Assembly: GCA_039105265.1 (NCBI GenBank)
Contig: JAPFFF010000017.1
Location: 3,084,235-3,148,234 of the forward strand
Direction: 5' to 3'
Length of the DNA stretch: 64,000 nt
DNA from: Tritrichomonas musculus
Taxonomy: Eukaryota; Parabasalia; Tritrichomonadida; Tritrichomonadidae
Below are positions 27,753 through 39,000 of this stretch, piece after piece (the stretch's first letter is position 1; every line of letters begins with the position of its first letter). The position numbers and the translations under genes were made by a program. The notes under the pieces were generated by a model. That model saw only the letters and a list, made by a program, of their open reading frames with translations, was not told where the DNA came from and made no database searches.

Positions 27753-27969
27753 ACAATTCATTTAATTCATTCTCAAGCTGATGAACTTTATTTTTGAGGC
27801 TGTTGATGTCTTCAATAAGAGACTCACGAACGGCAAGACCGTCAGAGCCAAGCATTCCCGATTTGATATTGTTGAGATATTGTTTGTAATCATAACACTT
27901 TTCTTTCAATCCTCGTTTGATACGTTTTAATTCAGGAATTTCTTTCTTGTATTCTGTTAGTTCACTCAT
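27742..27969 (-). CDS. 75-aa coiled-coil protein
   Basis: The protein is identical by eye to the P1 copy at 9041-9268. The inner boundary of the terminal repeat falls inside this gene, so only its last ~20 codons are repeated at the right end. It is divergent from the 77-aa gene. Confidence 0.65.
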   Translation of the reverse strand: MSELTEYKKEIPELKRIKRGLKEKCYDYKQYLNNIKSGMLGSDGLAVRESLIEDINSLKNKVHQLENELNELSNK

Positions 27970-27983
27970 TTAATAACAATTAA
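27970..27983. promoter_or_regulatory. 14-bp palindromic divergent start region
   Basis: This is the gap between the 75-aa and 77-aa start codons and the reverse complement of the P1 gap (arms TTAAT and ATTAA). Confidence 0.45.
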
Positions 27984-28217
27984 ATGTCTGTTATTAATCA
28001 AATGAGAACCGTTCATGATGATAAACACAAAAACTATTTTGATAGATTACAATTAACGATGCAAAAGAATAGAACAAAAATAAACTCAGCTCCGACAGTG
28101 AAATGTTATAATGAAAAAGGTAATGTATTTCATGAACCACAGCCAAAAACGACTAAATCATTAAATCATCATGATTCACTTAATCATTCTGTGGTTGTCA
28201 GGAGCAACAACATTTAA
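27984..28217 (+). CDS. 77-aa small basic protein
   Basis: Same sequence as the P1 copy at 8793-9026. The 3' end overlaps the convergent 176-aa gene by 42 bp. No domain is recognised. Confidence 0.6.
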   Translation: MSVINQMRTVHDDKHKNYFDRLQLTMQKNRTKINSAPTVKCYNEKGNVFHEPQPKTTKSLNHHDSLNHSVVVRSNNI

Positions 28218-28706
28218 TACATATTCATTAATGACTTTTGATTGCTGATCAACAACATTTGAAAGCTTATTGATATGTTCTTCAAGTATTTTATTTTTAT
28301 CGATGAGCTGTTTAATGATGATATCAACGTGAATCAACTTACTGTCAAACAAATCGCGAAGTTCATCGGTTTTGGAAGATATAACATCAACTGTTTCTCT
28401 CAGAATAATAATATCAGCGGTGATATTGTCATTCTCAAGTGTTTTAGTGATTGTATTCCCGACTTTCTTCAAATAAATGTCTCCGTCACATCGTTTTCCT
28501 TCTTTGCAATTACGTTTAGTTATTTTGTATTCATTTCCGTCATTAGTGATGATTTTATAAATCTTGTTCAAATAGTTTGTCGTTTGTGATTTCATTTGAT
28601 CAATATTTTTATGACAGAACAAATCGAATTCTTCAAGTGATTTAAATACTTTAACTTCATTTCTGTTTTCATTTATTATTTTAACTTCATTGATGTTTTC
28701 ATTCAT
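28176..28706 (-). CDS. 176-aa coiled-coil protein
   Basis: It differs from the P1 copy by about one residue (V for A in ETVDVISS). The heptad region near the C-terminus and the two-cysteine basic patch are kept. It is the second gene after the 83-aa gene in a leftward pair. Confidence 0.75.
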   Translation of the reverse strand: MNENINEVKIINENRNEVKVFKSLEEFDLFCHKNIDQMKSQTTNYLNKIYKIITNDGNEYKITKRNCKEGKRCDGDIYLKKVGNTITKTLENDNITADIIILRETVDVISSKTDELRDLFDSKLIHVDIIIKQLIDKNKILEEHINKLSNVVDQQSKVINEYVLNVVAPDNHRMIK

Positions 28707-28738
28707 TTGAGTTTATGATAAAACGTTTATAGATATCA

Positions 28739-28990
28739 TTAAACTTTATCTAATATTGACTTTCCGACCGTTCCAACTCGACCTACCGTACTTAAACCTG
28801 TATCAATAGTGTCAATAACTTGACCGACGCCTGGAATGAATTTCGTTATCGGTTTAACTTTATCGATAATCTGTTTTCCGACATCAACGACTTTAGGAAT
28901 GTTATCAACAATCTTTGTTGCTACGTCTTTGATTTTGTTTCCGAACTTCTTGAAACCGTTCTTTATCTTATTGAATATGCCTATACCCAT
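28739..28990 (-). CDS. 83-aa amphipathic virion peptide candidate
   Basis: It matches the P1 copy except near TGLSTVGRVG. The glycine, lysine and isoleucine pattern and the FIPGVGQVID centre are unchanged. It is divergent from the capsid gene across 52 bp that contain a TTTTATTTACTC string. Confidence 0.7.
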   Translation of the reverse strand: MGIGIFNKIKNGFKKFGNKIKDVATKIVDNIPKVVDVGKQIIDKVKPITKFIPGVGQVIDTIDTGLSTVGRVGTVGKSILDKV

Positions 28991-29042
28991 TTAAAGAGTA
29001 AATAAAAGAGATAATATATTGATTCTTTTTATTAAATCATAA

Positions 29043-30911
29043 ATGTTATATCGTAATGAGAGATCACATAACCATCAAATCGAAACAGGAAATGTATTGC
29101 ATGCATTTGAAGAGATGCGTCACATGATTAACGTTAATGACGGAACACGTTCATTTTCATTCAGAACTGTTGACTGTCATGATCAGCCCGCACCGTTTAC
29201 AGCAGGTCAATACTCACAAATCAGTTTAACTCATCCTGATCATTTCATAAGTGATGTTGACAAAGGATTTCTGACATTTCATGTCAAACTAGATTTACAG
29301 TTGAATACCGATCTTGATAAATTGCGAACCATTGAAGACCCTCAACACTTCTACAAACTGTTTGTCGGCTTCAAATCATCAAATCAGTTGTTCGATCGTT
29401 TAGAGATTCTACATAATAATGTTAATGTCGGATATCAACAGAATGAATGTGTTCGTGAAGGTTTCTTATATTCTGCACTTAAACCAGAAACAGAAAAGAA
29501 AAGACGTAGATTCGTTCATTCTTTATGGGAAAATGTAAGTCAATATTCACAAACAATGGCAGGAACGTATGTAAATCTGATGAATTTCAAAGAGAACGGA
29601 AGAGCACAAGTTGAATTTGATTTAAACCTTCCGTTTGATGACTTACTAGCATTACAGGCATTTGATCTGTTCCCTAACGGAATCATCGGTGATTTATCAA
29701 TTCGTTTTCAAGTCAGCCCCGCCGGTCTTGTTTGGGCTGTTATTGATCCGTATGTAGTTGCTGAAACAAAAGCATTTCTCGAAGATGATGAATCTGTTTC
29801 TGCTGAATCATTAGATAAACTTCGTGATTTAAAGGTTCGCGGTAAACTTAAACGTCAATTCACACAAATCGGTAATGAAGCAACCATTCCTTCCGTGTTT
29901 GATCAAACACTTACAATCAAATATCAAAGAATACATGCAGGTAATCCTGTTGAGGAAGATGAAACACCAAAAGAAGTTGTATTTCATTACACAACTGATG
30001 ATTATGAGAAGTTTCATGTGAAAGAGTCTGATGTTAATAAAGGATCGTTTGCAGAAATGATAGCATCAAATAATCCCGATGCTCCGTTGGCTCCGGGCGA
30101 TGTTGTTAAAATCTTAGAAACAAAACATAAAGACATTGAATATTCAAACGGTGTTGCAACATTGACCTGCAATCAAATGACAATCACTCTTTGCAAATCA
30201 AACATGCAGGGCTACGGTGTTTGTGAAGCAACACGTCAAGGTATTGAAAACATTTTACGTGAAGGCTTAGTAATTCCTTCACAGAAGGTTGATTATCATG
30301 CATTTCCGATTGCTGCCGCCGCAAACGGAATCAAATCAACATTGAACATACCTTTGATTAACGTTACAACGATATCGGTTCTGTTTCCAAAGCATCATAA
30401 TGATTTGACTGTATTTGAAAACCCTGTTTATCAAAACTGTTATTTGAACATAGGCGGTAAGAACTTCCCTGACGAGAACGTAGATACCATCGGTGCAAGA
30501 TTCTTTGAAAATCAATTGACTGCCGGTGATTTAGACGCAATTACACTTCAATGTACAAAGGAATTTGAAGATTCATTTACTATGCCAAAGAACGACTCAC
30601 GAGGTAATCGATACAAAAACACTTTGTCTGATGCAACATCATTTGTATTCAATATTCAAACTGAAAGATCATCTGCAGGTTATTGTTATGACGGACTTGA
30701 TGGAGGTTTTGGTAATGTTCAAATTCAAATCAACGGTCAACCAATTCACACAGGTGTGAACGATACATATTATAATGTAAATGAAGAAGGTACAGTTCAT
30801 CCACCCCCCTGTCAGTTATGTTTGTGCCGTGATACATACTTTAAATTATCTCTCGAAGGTTTAGAATACGTTGATGATGAAACGCCAAAAGGTTCGCAAG
30901 CTAATGAATAA
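29043..30911 (+). CDS. MCP: Major capsid protein (Polinton MCP)
   Basis: At 622 aa, it differs from the P1 copy at about three residues (for example SFAEMIASNNPD and LREGLV). The frame is intact. Integrase follows after 118 bp containing repeat X and a CACGGGCGGCATTTGAAGG segment that recurs near 39158. Confidence 0.78.
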   Translation: MLYRNERSHNHQIETGNVLHAFEEMRHMINVNDGTRSFSFRTVDCHDQPAPFTAGQYSQISLTHPDHFISDVDKGFLTFHVKLDLQLNTDLDKLRTIEDPQHFYKLFVGFKSSNQLFDRLEILHNNVNVGYQQNECVREGFLYSALKPETEKKRRRFVHSLWENVSQYSQTMAGTYVNLMNFKENGRAQVEFDLNLPFDDLLALQAFDLFPNGIIGDLSIRFQVSPAGLVWAVIDPYVVAETKAFLEDDESVSAESLDKLRDLKVRGKLKRQFTQIGNEATIPSVFDQTLTIKYQRIHAGNPVEEDETPKEVVFHYTTDDYEKFHVKESDVNKGSFAEMIASNNPDAPLAPGDVVKILETKHKDIEYSNGVATLTCNQMTITLCKSNMQGYGVCEATRQGIENILREGLVIPSQKVDYHAFPIAAAANGIKSTLNIPLINVTTISVLFPKHHNDLTVFENPVYQNCYLNIGGKNFPDENVDTIGARFFENQLTAGDLDAITLQCTKEFEDSFTMPKNDSRGNRYKNTLSDATSFVFNIQTERSSAGYCYDGLDGGFGNVQIQINGQPIHTGVNDTYYNVNEEGTVHPPPCQLCLCRDTYFKLSLEGLEYVDDETPKGSQANE

Positions 30912-30916
30912 ATAAA

Positions 30917-30972
30917 CTGATTTCGATTGAAGGTTAAAATTACCCCTTTCTATATCTCTTTTTATTTTTGTG
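30917..30972. repeat. Intergenic repeat X
   Basis: The core is GATTTCGATTGAAGGTTAAA followed by a CTTTTTATTTTT string. It lies in the capsid-integrase gap, and related blocks flank the 354-aa gene further along. Confidence 0.65.
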
Positions 30973-31029
30973 ATTCTTTGACTGTTCCGTTCACGGGCGG
31001 CATTTGAAGGCTTTATTTTTGCGATCAAA

Positions 31030-32145
31030 ATGAATGAATACATCGAAGACACAGCGAGTGCACGCAGCTACAAAGAATCAATTAATTATCCTTTCAAATC
31101 TAAATACAAGTACATCAAAGACACAAACATTAAAACTGAGCCCTATATTAAGGATTTCCGATTGAAAACAGTAAAGAAACTATCAAAACCTGACTTCTCA
31201 TTTGAGCCTCATTGTTGGGAAATGGATATAATGTTTGCATTAAACAAAGCTTATCTTGTTCTTATCAATGTAAACACGAAATACTTAATTGTTGAACCGA
31301 TTGCGGACAGAACTGAGTTAACTATAATCAAAGTAATTGATAAACTAGTTAATAAAAGGAATATCAGAATCGAAACAATTAAATGTGATGGTGAACAGGC
31401 TTTTATATCAAATGCATTCAAAAGTTATTGCAACGGAGACGAAAGATACCAATCAAACAAACCGTCAATTAAATTCAAAGCCCCAAACAAAATAAAGTTA
31501 ATCATTGATGATTCACCTTTCACGAACGCACATAAATGTGTTGATGCAGTAATCAGAACTTTACGAAACGCCTTCGGTCAATCACAACAACGAATGACAA
31601 ACAATGTATTGATACAACAAACGGTTAAATGGTACAATAACACACCTCATTCATCTCTTCGTTTATTGAATCCTTTATACACATCATTTGATGAAGAAAC
31701 TGATGAATACCTTGACAAACGACAATCAAAATACATTTATCTAACACCTCAACAGATGCAAGACGACCGCGACTTTGAATGGCAGTACATAAGAGCGAAA
31801 TCAATGCAATTGAAAGAGATTCAACAAAAACAACGATTTAAAGGTCTTCTGTCATATAAACCAAAAAATATAATACTCATTCACACCGATTACGCGAAAA
31901 CAGAAAAGAAACATGAAAAGCGAAGAAGAGTATTCAATGAACTCGCTGAATTCATTTGCTATGAGTCCGGAAACGTTAAATGTAAACTATTAAATCCTTT
32001 GCGTCAAACTAACAAAACACTGAAGAATAAAACAATAATAACAGTTCCTATCATGTACACAAAATATGTTTGTTCATCAATAGATGCTTTGAATGATGAT
32101 TATAAAATATTCTTTTTGACTTATAAAACGCAAAATGAAAGCTAA
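31030..32145 (+). CDS. INT: Polinton integrase
   Basis: This 371-aa copy differs from P1 by one residue near the N-terminus (EDTASARS). Its catalytic-core layout is that described for the P1 copy, with Asp at the third position. The intact frame and a fresh TGCCTG duplication around P5 suggest this protein type is, or recently was, functional. A CTTTATTTTTGCG string precedes the start. It overlaps the 116-aa gene by 11 bp. Confidence 0.92.
   Translation: MNEYIEDTASARSYKESINYPFKSKYKYIKDTNIKTEPYIKDFRLKTVKKLSKPDFSFEPHCWEMDIMFALNKAYLVLINVNTKYLIVEPIADRTELTIIKVIDKLVNKRNIRIETIKCDGEQAFISNAFKSYCNGDERYQSNKPSIKFKAPNKIKLIIDDSPFTNAHKCVDAVIRTLRNAFGQSQQRMTNNVLIQQTVKWYNNTPHSSLRLLNPLYTSFDEETDEYLDKRQSKYIYLTPQQMQDDRDFEWQYIRAKSMQLKEIQQKQRFKGLLSYKPKNIILIHTDYAKTEKKHEKRRRVFNELAEFICYESGNVKCKLLNPLRQTNKTLKNKTIITVPIMYTKYVCSSIDALNDDYKIFFLTYKTQNES
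31052..31071. repeat. GC-rich mini-repeat half-unit in integrase N-terminus
   Basis: CAGCGAGTGCACGCAGCTAC matches CAGCGAGTG-TT-CGCAGCTAC of the terminal-repeat unit at 48969-48989, apart from the central two bases. It encodes residues near position 10 that P3 integrase lacks. Confidence 0.55.
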
Positions 32146-32485
32146 ACAAGCAATCACAAAACGATACTATCACACACAAACAAAAGATTTTAATCTTCCT
32201 GATGATTTCGTTTATAGTCGCAACAAGAAGTACATTGTTGTTCAGTATTGTGGGGCTGTTGTCAATCAACATATTGTTGGTGATTTAATGGTTCATTCAG
32301 ATATAGTTGAATTCATGCCTTTCTGCGACCATTTCATAATGCTTGCTAACAGACGACAAACGAAATACAGGAAATATGAGTGTCTGAACAACACAAAGAA
32401 AGAATACAGGTTATGGTTCACAGACATGAAAGGAAACGTTATTGAACCTGAATCATTTATATTCAGTTGTTTATTAATTTATTGA
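32135..32485 (+). CDS. 116-aa conserved small virion-protein candidate
   Basis: Close copy of the P1 gene, with two or three differences. The conserved ending is WFTDMKGNVIEPESF followed by CLLIY. The basic-tailed 320-aa gene starts 13 bp downstream. Confidence 0.8.
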   Translation: MKAKQAITKRYYHTQTKDFNLPDDFVYSRNKKYIVVQYCGAVVNQHIVGDLMVHSDIVEFMPFCDHFIMLANRRQTKYRKYECLNNTKKEYRLWFTDMKGNVIEPESFIFSCLLIY

Positions 32486-32498
32486 AGTATCAAAGAAT

Positions 32499-33461
32499 AT
32501 GTTTAATAATCTCGGTAATTTGTTTAAAACAAAGGAACAAATCGAGAGAGAAGAACGAGAGAAAGCGATACGTATACAAAGACAGAAAGTCCGTGAACGG
32601 GCACGTGATATAAGAAATAAAGCATATGAAGTACAACATATTGGAAATGCAAATGCACAATTATATCAAACACAAGCAAATGTATTGAGGACTCAATTAC
32701 CACCGAGAACTAATTTACTGGATTACCAAAGACAAACAAATAATTTGGTATTAAATGAACAACAGGAACATAATGATTTTCGTTTGAAAAGAAAGCTGCA
32801 AGATTATCAATACATTAATCGAAATCAACATATTGATGATGTTCAAGAGGAATACCAGAAGACGAAACAAACGTGTTTCGGAAATCAACCACCACCACAA
32901 ATGAATCAATTTAATCAACCGCCACAGACATCAACATACTCAATACCTGTTATCAATTCACCTCCACAAACACCAAAAATAAATAAACATATTCAATTTG
33001 CTGACGCGACTACATCACCGTATCTGAAGGATTTCGGGACATCTCCCTACAAATCACCCCCACAAACAAATAAGTTTGCTAATGCTGCAACATCTCCTTT
33101 CAAATCACCACAAAATGAAGAAGTATCATTTGCAAATGTGAAAGTTTATCATGTATCTTCTTCATCTGACGACGATAATGATAACCCGCCAATAAAGTAC
33201 GGATGGATTGCTTTCAGTGATGATGAATCACCTCAACCGTATTCAATAAGAAAAACATTTTCATCTTCATCTGATTCATTACTTTCTGATTCATCTTCCG
33301 ATACATTCCCTAACGGATCACCAAAAAATAAAAAACAAAGTGATTCAAAGGGTAAACACAGTAAAAAACAAACGAATTCACAACCGTTTCCAATACATAA
33401 TGATTCTTTAAATACTGCGGGCAGTGACTCAACGAGAAGGAGGAGAAGAAGACCGTCATAA
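32499..33461 (+). CDS. 320-aa low-complexity protein with Arg-rich tail
   Basis: One arginine shorter than the P1 copy at the C-terminal arginine run, which is consistent with slippage in a repeated codon. Charged N-terminal helix, P/Q/N-rich centre and S/D-rich segment are as in P1. It is convergent with the 835-aa gene, with a ~70-bp gap holding two AT-rich strings that may end both transcripts. Confidence 0.75.
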   Translation: MFNNLGNLFKTKEQIEREEREKAIRIQRQKVRERARDIRNKAYEVQHIGNANAQLYQTQANVLRTQLPPRTNLLDYQRQTNNLVLNEQQEHNDFRLKRKLQDYQYINRNQHIDDVQEEYQKTKQTCFGNQPPPQMNQFNQPPQTSTYSIPVINSPPQTPKINKHIQFADATTSPYLKDFGTSPYKSPPQTNKFANAATSPFKSPQNEEVSFANVKVYHVSSSSDDDNDNPPIKYGWIAFSDDESPQPYSIRKTFSSSSDSLLSDSSSDTFPNGSPKNKKQSDSKGKHSKKQTNSQPFPIHNDSLNTAGSDSTRRRRRRPS

Positions 33462-33530
33462 AAATAAAATCATCATTTTGCAAAAGAGGTTCAAGGTAGC
33501 TTCATCAAATAATCATTAATTTATTTTTAT

Positions 33531-36038
33531 TTATTCAGGTACTTTGATATCATATCCTTCTGCTGCTGATAGTCTCTCAAGCTTTTGTTTAGACATTTGA
33601 ATCTTATATTCAATATATCCGCAACCCTTACCGTAAACTGTATCAATCCAGACGGCGATATTATTATTTGAAACATCCTTTAACGTTTGAATATCTGTCG
33701 GGCTAGCAACATTGATGTAAGCTATTGTTTCATTAACATCAGTACCTGCGGGTGCAACTTTCTGAATTAAGTAATTAATGTTTTCGATAATGGTCTTAAA
33801 CTCAGGATTCCAGTTATTAATATCTCTAGACCATTTACCTGTTTCGAAGACGATTGTCTTTTTAGATTTGTTTATGAAATCTTGTATGAGAGCAATACAT
33901 TTCTTGTTATAATCAGATTTTTGTGTTTTCCTGTAATTCATCCATTCAACGTAATTCATTGGCTTCAAATTATGTTCTGTTTCAATTGCTTTCTTAACGG
34001 GATTATCAAAGTGATATACAAATAATGCATTTGATATAGTAAGATAATTAACAACTTTTGATAACGGATGTATTTCACTGAATATCTCCCAATAAACCTT
34101 CCATATCTTAGAAAAGAGACTACTCCAGAATGAATTTGGTGATGCTCTGGTGCTGACTCTTGGTTTTCCTAATCTCAAATCAGAATAGTATTGAATGTAC
34201 GGAGCGAGTCGTGTTTTGCTTGAGTCTTGAAGAATATATTTACCTGTATTCCAATCGATTTTCTCTTTGCTTTTCTCAAACATTTCATCAAGCCAGACAT
34301 TAAACGGTAATTTCTTTCGTGCTTCTGGTGTAGTAACCATTGTTTTCCAAACCTTCTTGTAAGGAGAAGCAAATACAAGCTTGTATCCGTTAATGATTTG
34401 TGGAACACCTCGTTTATCAACTAATATAATATCATCAACTTTATCACCGTTCAGGTCTGTTATTTCAATCTCTCCTGACGGGTCTTTAGCGTTAGTAGGA
34501 AGTAATCTGTATTTTGGTTTTCCGTCCGGGTCAAGATGTGTGTGACAATAAACTTTTGCCTGGTCTCGTGTAGCGGCTGAAGGAATGTATTTAACTCTGT
34601 AATTTCCGTTAATGATTATATCAAGGAAGTTTTGTTTGTAAAATGAGCTGTTTTGTGTGTGTGATTGAATATCTAAGTTCCCGAATTTACCGATATTGCT
34701 AAGAACTGTCGGAGCATCTCTGTTTTCACGTTTACCTGTTGTTTTGATTTCTTGTTTGTATTGTTGCAATAATCGTTGAATTTCTTCTTCAGATGTTGGT
34801 GACTCAAATGCTGCTCCTTTCTTAAAACGTGATTCATCGAAAGAATTAAGCTTACCGAACTTAACTTTTTTGGCAGGTCTCTTTACACGTTCATTGTACT
34901 GTTGAAACGTTTCATTAAGTTCTGTTTCATCATCCTCGTTAGCAATAAATGTTGTATCATCATTCATTTTATTACTCGAAAAATTATTATTATTATTGTT
35001 TGTTATTGGTTTGATTGATGGTGGTTTGATTGGTTGTATGACATCAGAGCCTTTGATAGGTTTTCTATTAATGATTGTGTCAAACACTCTGAAGAATGAT
35101 GATAAGCCTGTAATTGATTTTCGTTCATTGGTTATATCAATGTTTCTCTTCATCATGTCTCTGATAGTTTCTAGTGTTTGATGTAATGCATCAACGTTTT
35201 CTTTCGCTTGTTCATCAAGTTTGTTTTGTGGTTTCTTTGCTGCTTCATAACATCTTGGAAGTACTTTGATCCAGGGCTGGTTATAGCCTAATTGCTCAAG
35301 CAATTCTATATCATCATCTACCTGATCGTAAGGAGACAGCAACAAGGATGATAGGTTATCTTCTTCTTCTTCTTCAAATTCCGGGAAGTTAAATGATATT
35401 GACGGAAGGGAATCTTCTTGCTCTAAAAAACTTGTATTCATTGATTCATCAGAATCACTCGGAGTTATGCGTTTTCTTCTCGGAGTTCTTCGTTTACTGC
35501 TGTCAGGTGTTGGTTCATGTATGCTGGTTCTCTTTCTTCTTCCTTTGGTGGTTTGTGGTGTTTGACTCTTTCTCGGTGGTTTGATGGGTGATGAACGAAA
35601 ACCGTCAGAACTATAATTTAAATCATCGTTGACAACAATATTGAAGTAATTGATAATTGTATCAAGACTTTTTTTATCTGTTGTGTACTCTCTTAAACTA
35701 AGGAATTGATTACCTTTACTTTTAATTCCTGCATTGATTTTGTTCATCAATGAAACAAATCGTCGAAACTTAACTTTCATTTCACGAATCTTTCCGACAC
35801 TTCTTCCTGTATATTCATTGTTTTGTATTTGATACAACAAATTAATTAAATCATTGGGGTGTTCTAGTTTGTATGTACTGAGAAACGTTTTCTTAAAATA
35901 ATCTATCGGGTCCTCTAGTTCTTCATCATCATCATCAGGTTTAGATACCTCACTATCAAATACAGAATCATCATCAATATTACCACTTAAATCTAATTCA
36001 AAGCTATCAGATGAATTATTTTTATCTTGTTTTGACAT
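33531..36038 (-). CDS. 835-aa conserved Polinton protein, unknown
   Basis: Nearly identical to the P1 copy, with a few substitutions in the acidic/serine segment and one near residue 400. It is divergent from the fibre gene, with 21 bp between the start codons, so the pair must share control sequence. Confidence 0.8.
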   Translation of the reverse strand: MSKQDKNNSSDSFELDLSGNIDDDSVFDSEVSKPDDDDEELEDPIDYFKKTFLSTYKLEHPNDLINLLYQIQNNEYTGRSVGKIREMKVKFRRFVSLMNKINAGIKSKGNQFLSLREYTTDKKSLDTIINYFNIVVNDDLNYSSDGFRSSPIKPPRKSQTPQTTKGRRKRTSIHEPTPDSSKRRTPRRKRITPSDSDESMNTSFLEQEDSLPSISFNFPEFEEEEEDNLSSLLLSPYDQVDDDIELLEQLGYNQPWIKVLPRCYEAAKKPQNKLDEQAKENVDALHQTLETIRDMMKRNIDITNERKSITGLSSFFRVFDTIINRKPIKGSDVIQPIKPPSIKPITNNNNNNFSSNKMNDDTTFIANEDDETELNETFQQYNERVKRPAKKVKFGKLNSFDESRFKKGAAFESPTSEEEIQRLLQQYKQEIKTTGKRENRDAPTVLSNIGKFGNLDIQSHTQNSSFYKQNFLDIIINGNYRVKYIPSAATRDQAKVYCHTHLDPDGKPKYRLLPTNAKDPSGEIEITDLNGDKVDDIILVDKRGVPQIINGYKLVFASPYKKVWKTMVTTPEARKKLPFNVWLDEMFEKSKEKIDWNTGKYILQDSSKTRLAPYIQYYSDLRLGKPRVSTRASPNSFWSSLFSKIWKVYWEIFSEIHPLSKVVNYLTISNALFVYHFDNPVKKAIETEHNLKPMNYVEWMNYRKTQKSDYNKKCIALIQDFINKSKKTIVFETGKWSRDINNWNPEFKTIIENINYLIQKVAPAGTDVNETIAYINVASPTDIQTLKDVSNNNIAVWIDTVYGKGCGYIEYKIQMSKQKLERLSAAEGYDIKVPE

Positions 36039-36059
36039 TGTTTAGTTTCTAATAAATTG

Positions 36060-39000
36060 ATGTTTACGATCGAGCAGAGCGGTCACGTAACAAAAACAAA
36101 TACTATTGACGGACTAATTAACGAGTACATTAAAAGATATGTCGATAATTATGTTATCAAAGGCGATTCATCGAACGGTCACGGAATCACAGAGGAACAA
36201 TTGAATGAAGCTGTTAACGGATTGCGTGATTATGTCATCAACAATTACGCTTTATCAACTGATATACCTGATGACTTGATTAATGAAGAATCGTTGACGA
36301 CAAAAATAAATGAAGCACTGAAAGGATATGCACTGAAGACAGATATTCCTGAACCTGTTGACTTAACAGCGTATTATACAAGCGCACAAGCTGATGAGAA
36401 GTTTGTTGATGAAGATGAATTGGCTTATGAATTAGATAAGTATGAAACGAAAACAGTCGCTGAAGGCAAATATATTTCAAAAGACAATATCATAAATGAT
36501 ATTCCGTTACAAGCCGGAGGAGAGAATATTGATTTTGAATGTAATGATCCGTATTTATCTCGATTTCTTACTCCAAATTGCGACAAATTACTAGCCGACC
36601 TCATACAATATGGATTTTATATTGAATGTGAAAATTATGAAAACGGAAATTATGTCTTTGATAGAACTGATTATACAAGATATTTATTTAGCCATGAAAC
36701 AAATAAATCATCAATAATTCGTATCATAAAGGATTTTGATGGACTTCTCAATGATTATTTTGTTGGACCGAGCGGTTCTTACGAACCTCCGAAAAATGTC
36801 TCTGTTGTCAGGCTCAACACTCCTGATGTATCTATTGCAACAACAAAAACTCTCAAAGAATTTGTTTCAAGAGATGATATATTATCAAACGAATATATAA
36901 CTCAAGAATTATCAATAGCTACAAAATTCGTAAACGGAACAACCAATGATGAGGATAAACGAACTTATATCACAAATTTGGACGGCGATTTATGCAACAT
37001 ATTAAAGAAATCATCATTAATAGTTAAAGGCTCTTGTAATAATGAAGATATTTCAGGAGAGTATTTGTATGACGGAGAAGACTCGGAATATTATCATTAC
37101 AAGAAAGGTGAAAATACTTTTTCTATATATTATTTCTATTACGGTGGAACATTCAGATATAATGATAACTATGCTGTCGATCTAGAATCAGTATGTTATT
37201 CATACAAGCTTGAAGTTTATGATGAATATTGTATACCGAATATGAATTACGTAACAAATAATTATGCATTGAAGACAGATATTCCGGAAGTACTCAAAAA
37301 TAATGAACTACAATTGAATCCGAATGAAGAACCAACAGAAGAAGTTCAACAGAAATTGATGAATGATGATAAACCGCTATCAGCACAAGCATCATATATA
37401 TTATCATCTATGGCAGTAACTAAAGTAAAAGATTTGATTAATATTGATGAATATGCAAAGCTTACAAACTTAAGCGAGTATCGTAAAATGAATGATTTAA
37501 GTATAACAAAGTTAAATCAACTTGAAATTGATAGAAGTATAGAAGAAAACGGTATTTGTGATCATGTTTATGAAAAATGTTTCATCAAATTTAGATATAA
37601 TGATATTGAATATGATTATGTATTCACAACAGGCAATTTTAGTTCACTAGGATACTGGTGCGATAACTTCATTGATGTTGAAGGTACTGAATACAGTTTG
37701 TTTTGGAAGTATGATGGTACATTACTGCTAGAAAATTCAACAACATATTGTAAAGGACCGATGGTTTATATTATATCAATTTTGTATGAAGACGGAACGG
37801 ATGAAATAGCATTGAAGACAGATATTCCTGAACCTGTTGACTTAACAGCGTATTATACTAGTTCACAAGCTGATGAGAAGTTCGTCGATGAGGATGAATT
37901 GGCTTATGAATTAGATAAGTATGAAACGAAAACAGTCGCTGAAGGTAAATATGCTTTGAAAAGTGAGATTCCGCTTGTTGTTCAATCTGATGAAACTGAA
38001 TGTGATGCAACAGCAGCTGTTCCATCATTAGATTATGTTGTAAATACATATCAGACAATATTTGAAAGTAATCTAATTGATAAAAAAGCTAATTTACTTG
38101 AAAAACAACTAACAGCTATTGATAACAAATTCTCAAATTATGCATTGAAAAGTGAAACAGATACAAAATTAACTCAATTGGATAATTATTATGATAGTCT
38201 TGTTGAACAATTGGATTCAACTTATTATGATAAGGTAGATTGTGATGAAAAATTTGTATTGAAGTCAAATGTTTTAACAGAAGAACAACTAATAAAAAAA
38301 TGTGCTATTGATTGCGGACCGATTACAGAGGGAGGGGAGATATCAATTCATTATCTAAAACTCGAAAGCAATGTAATTAAACTGGAATACGTAGTAGGTG
38401 ATTATGCGCTATGTTTGGAAATAAGAATATTATTCTATGATACAGCCGCAAATCCTCACAACATTGTTCTTGTATTACATCAAAGAACTGTGTATTTCGA
38501 CAATTTCAAATTCCCATTCTATTATGAAGACACTGTTGATATAACATCAGGAAGACCCCTGACATATAATTTCCCGATAGGTGAGTATTCTTGGACAGTT
38601 ACTCAGGAATTATTAGATGCTAAACAAATATATGCAAGACAAATCATGTCCCGAGGTTATTTAGCAACATTCAAGGCTGCTATTTACGGTACGCAATCAA
38701 ACACAACAATCACACATTACTCGCCGATTGAATCATCAATGAACTCTGTTAGTGATTTCGTTATAGGTTCTCCAGTGTATATGACAGGTAAGGTTTACAA
38801 ACATGTCGGTGATGAATGGATACCTTCAACAGCAGATGATACAACTGATTGTATTTGTAGTGTCAAGACTTCAGGAACATGGAAAGAATATGTCGGTATT
38901 TGTGTTAGAATTGATGAACAAAATAAATGTATAACATTTGCAAGTCATGGTGATTATCTTCTGAAAGTTAATGATTCATCATGTTATGGTATTGGTGATG

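Larger units (their letters stand above)
27227..27796. repeat. P5 left terminal inverted repeat (570 bp)
   Basis: It begins AGTAGTAATAGTAGACCGG and extends through the whole 92-aa gene and the last ~20 codons of the 75-aa gene. Similarity to the right repeat (48866-49435) stops at position 27796. A GC-rich island with CCGTCAG and GCCCGCCGTCAAC (27361-27400) stands out from the AT-rich repeat. Confidence 0.92.
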
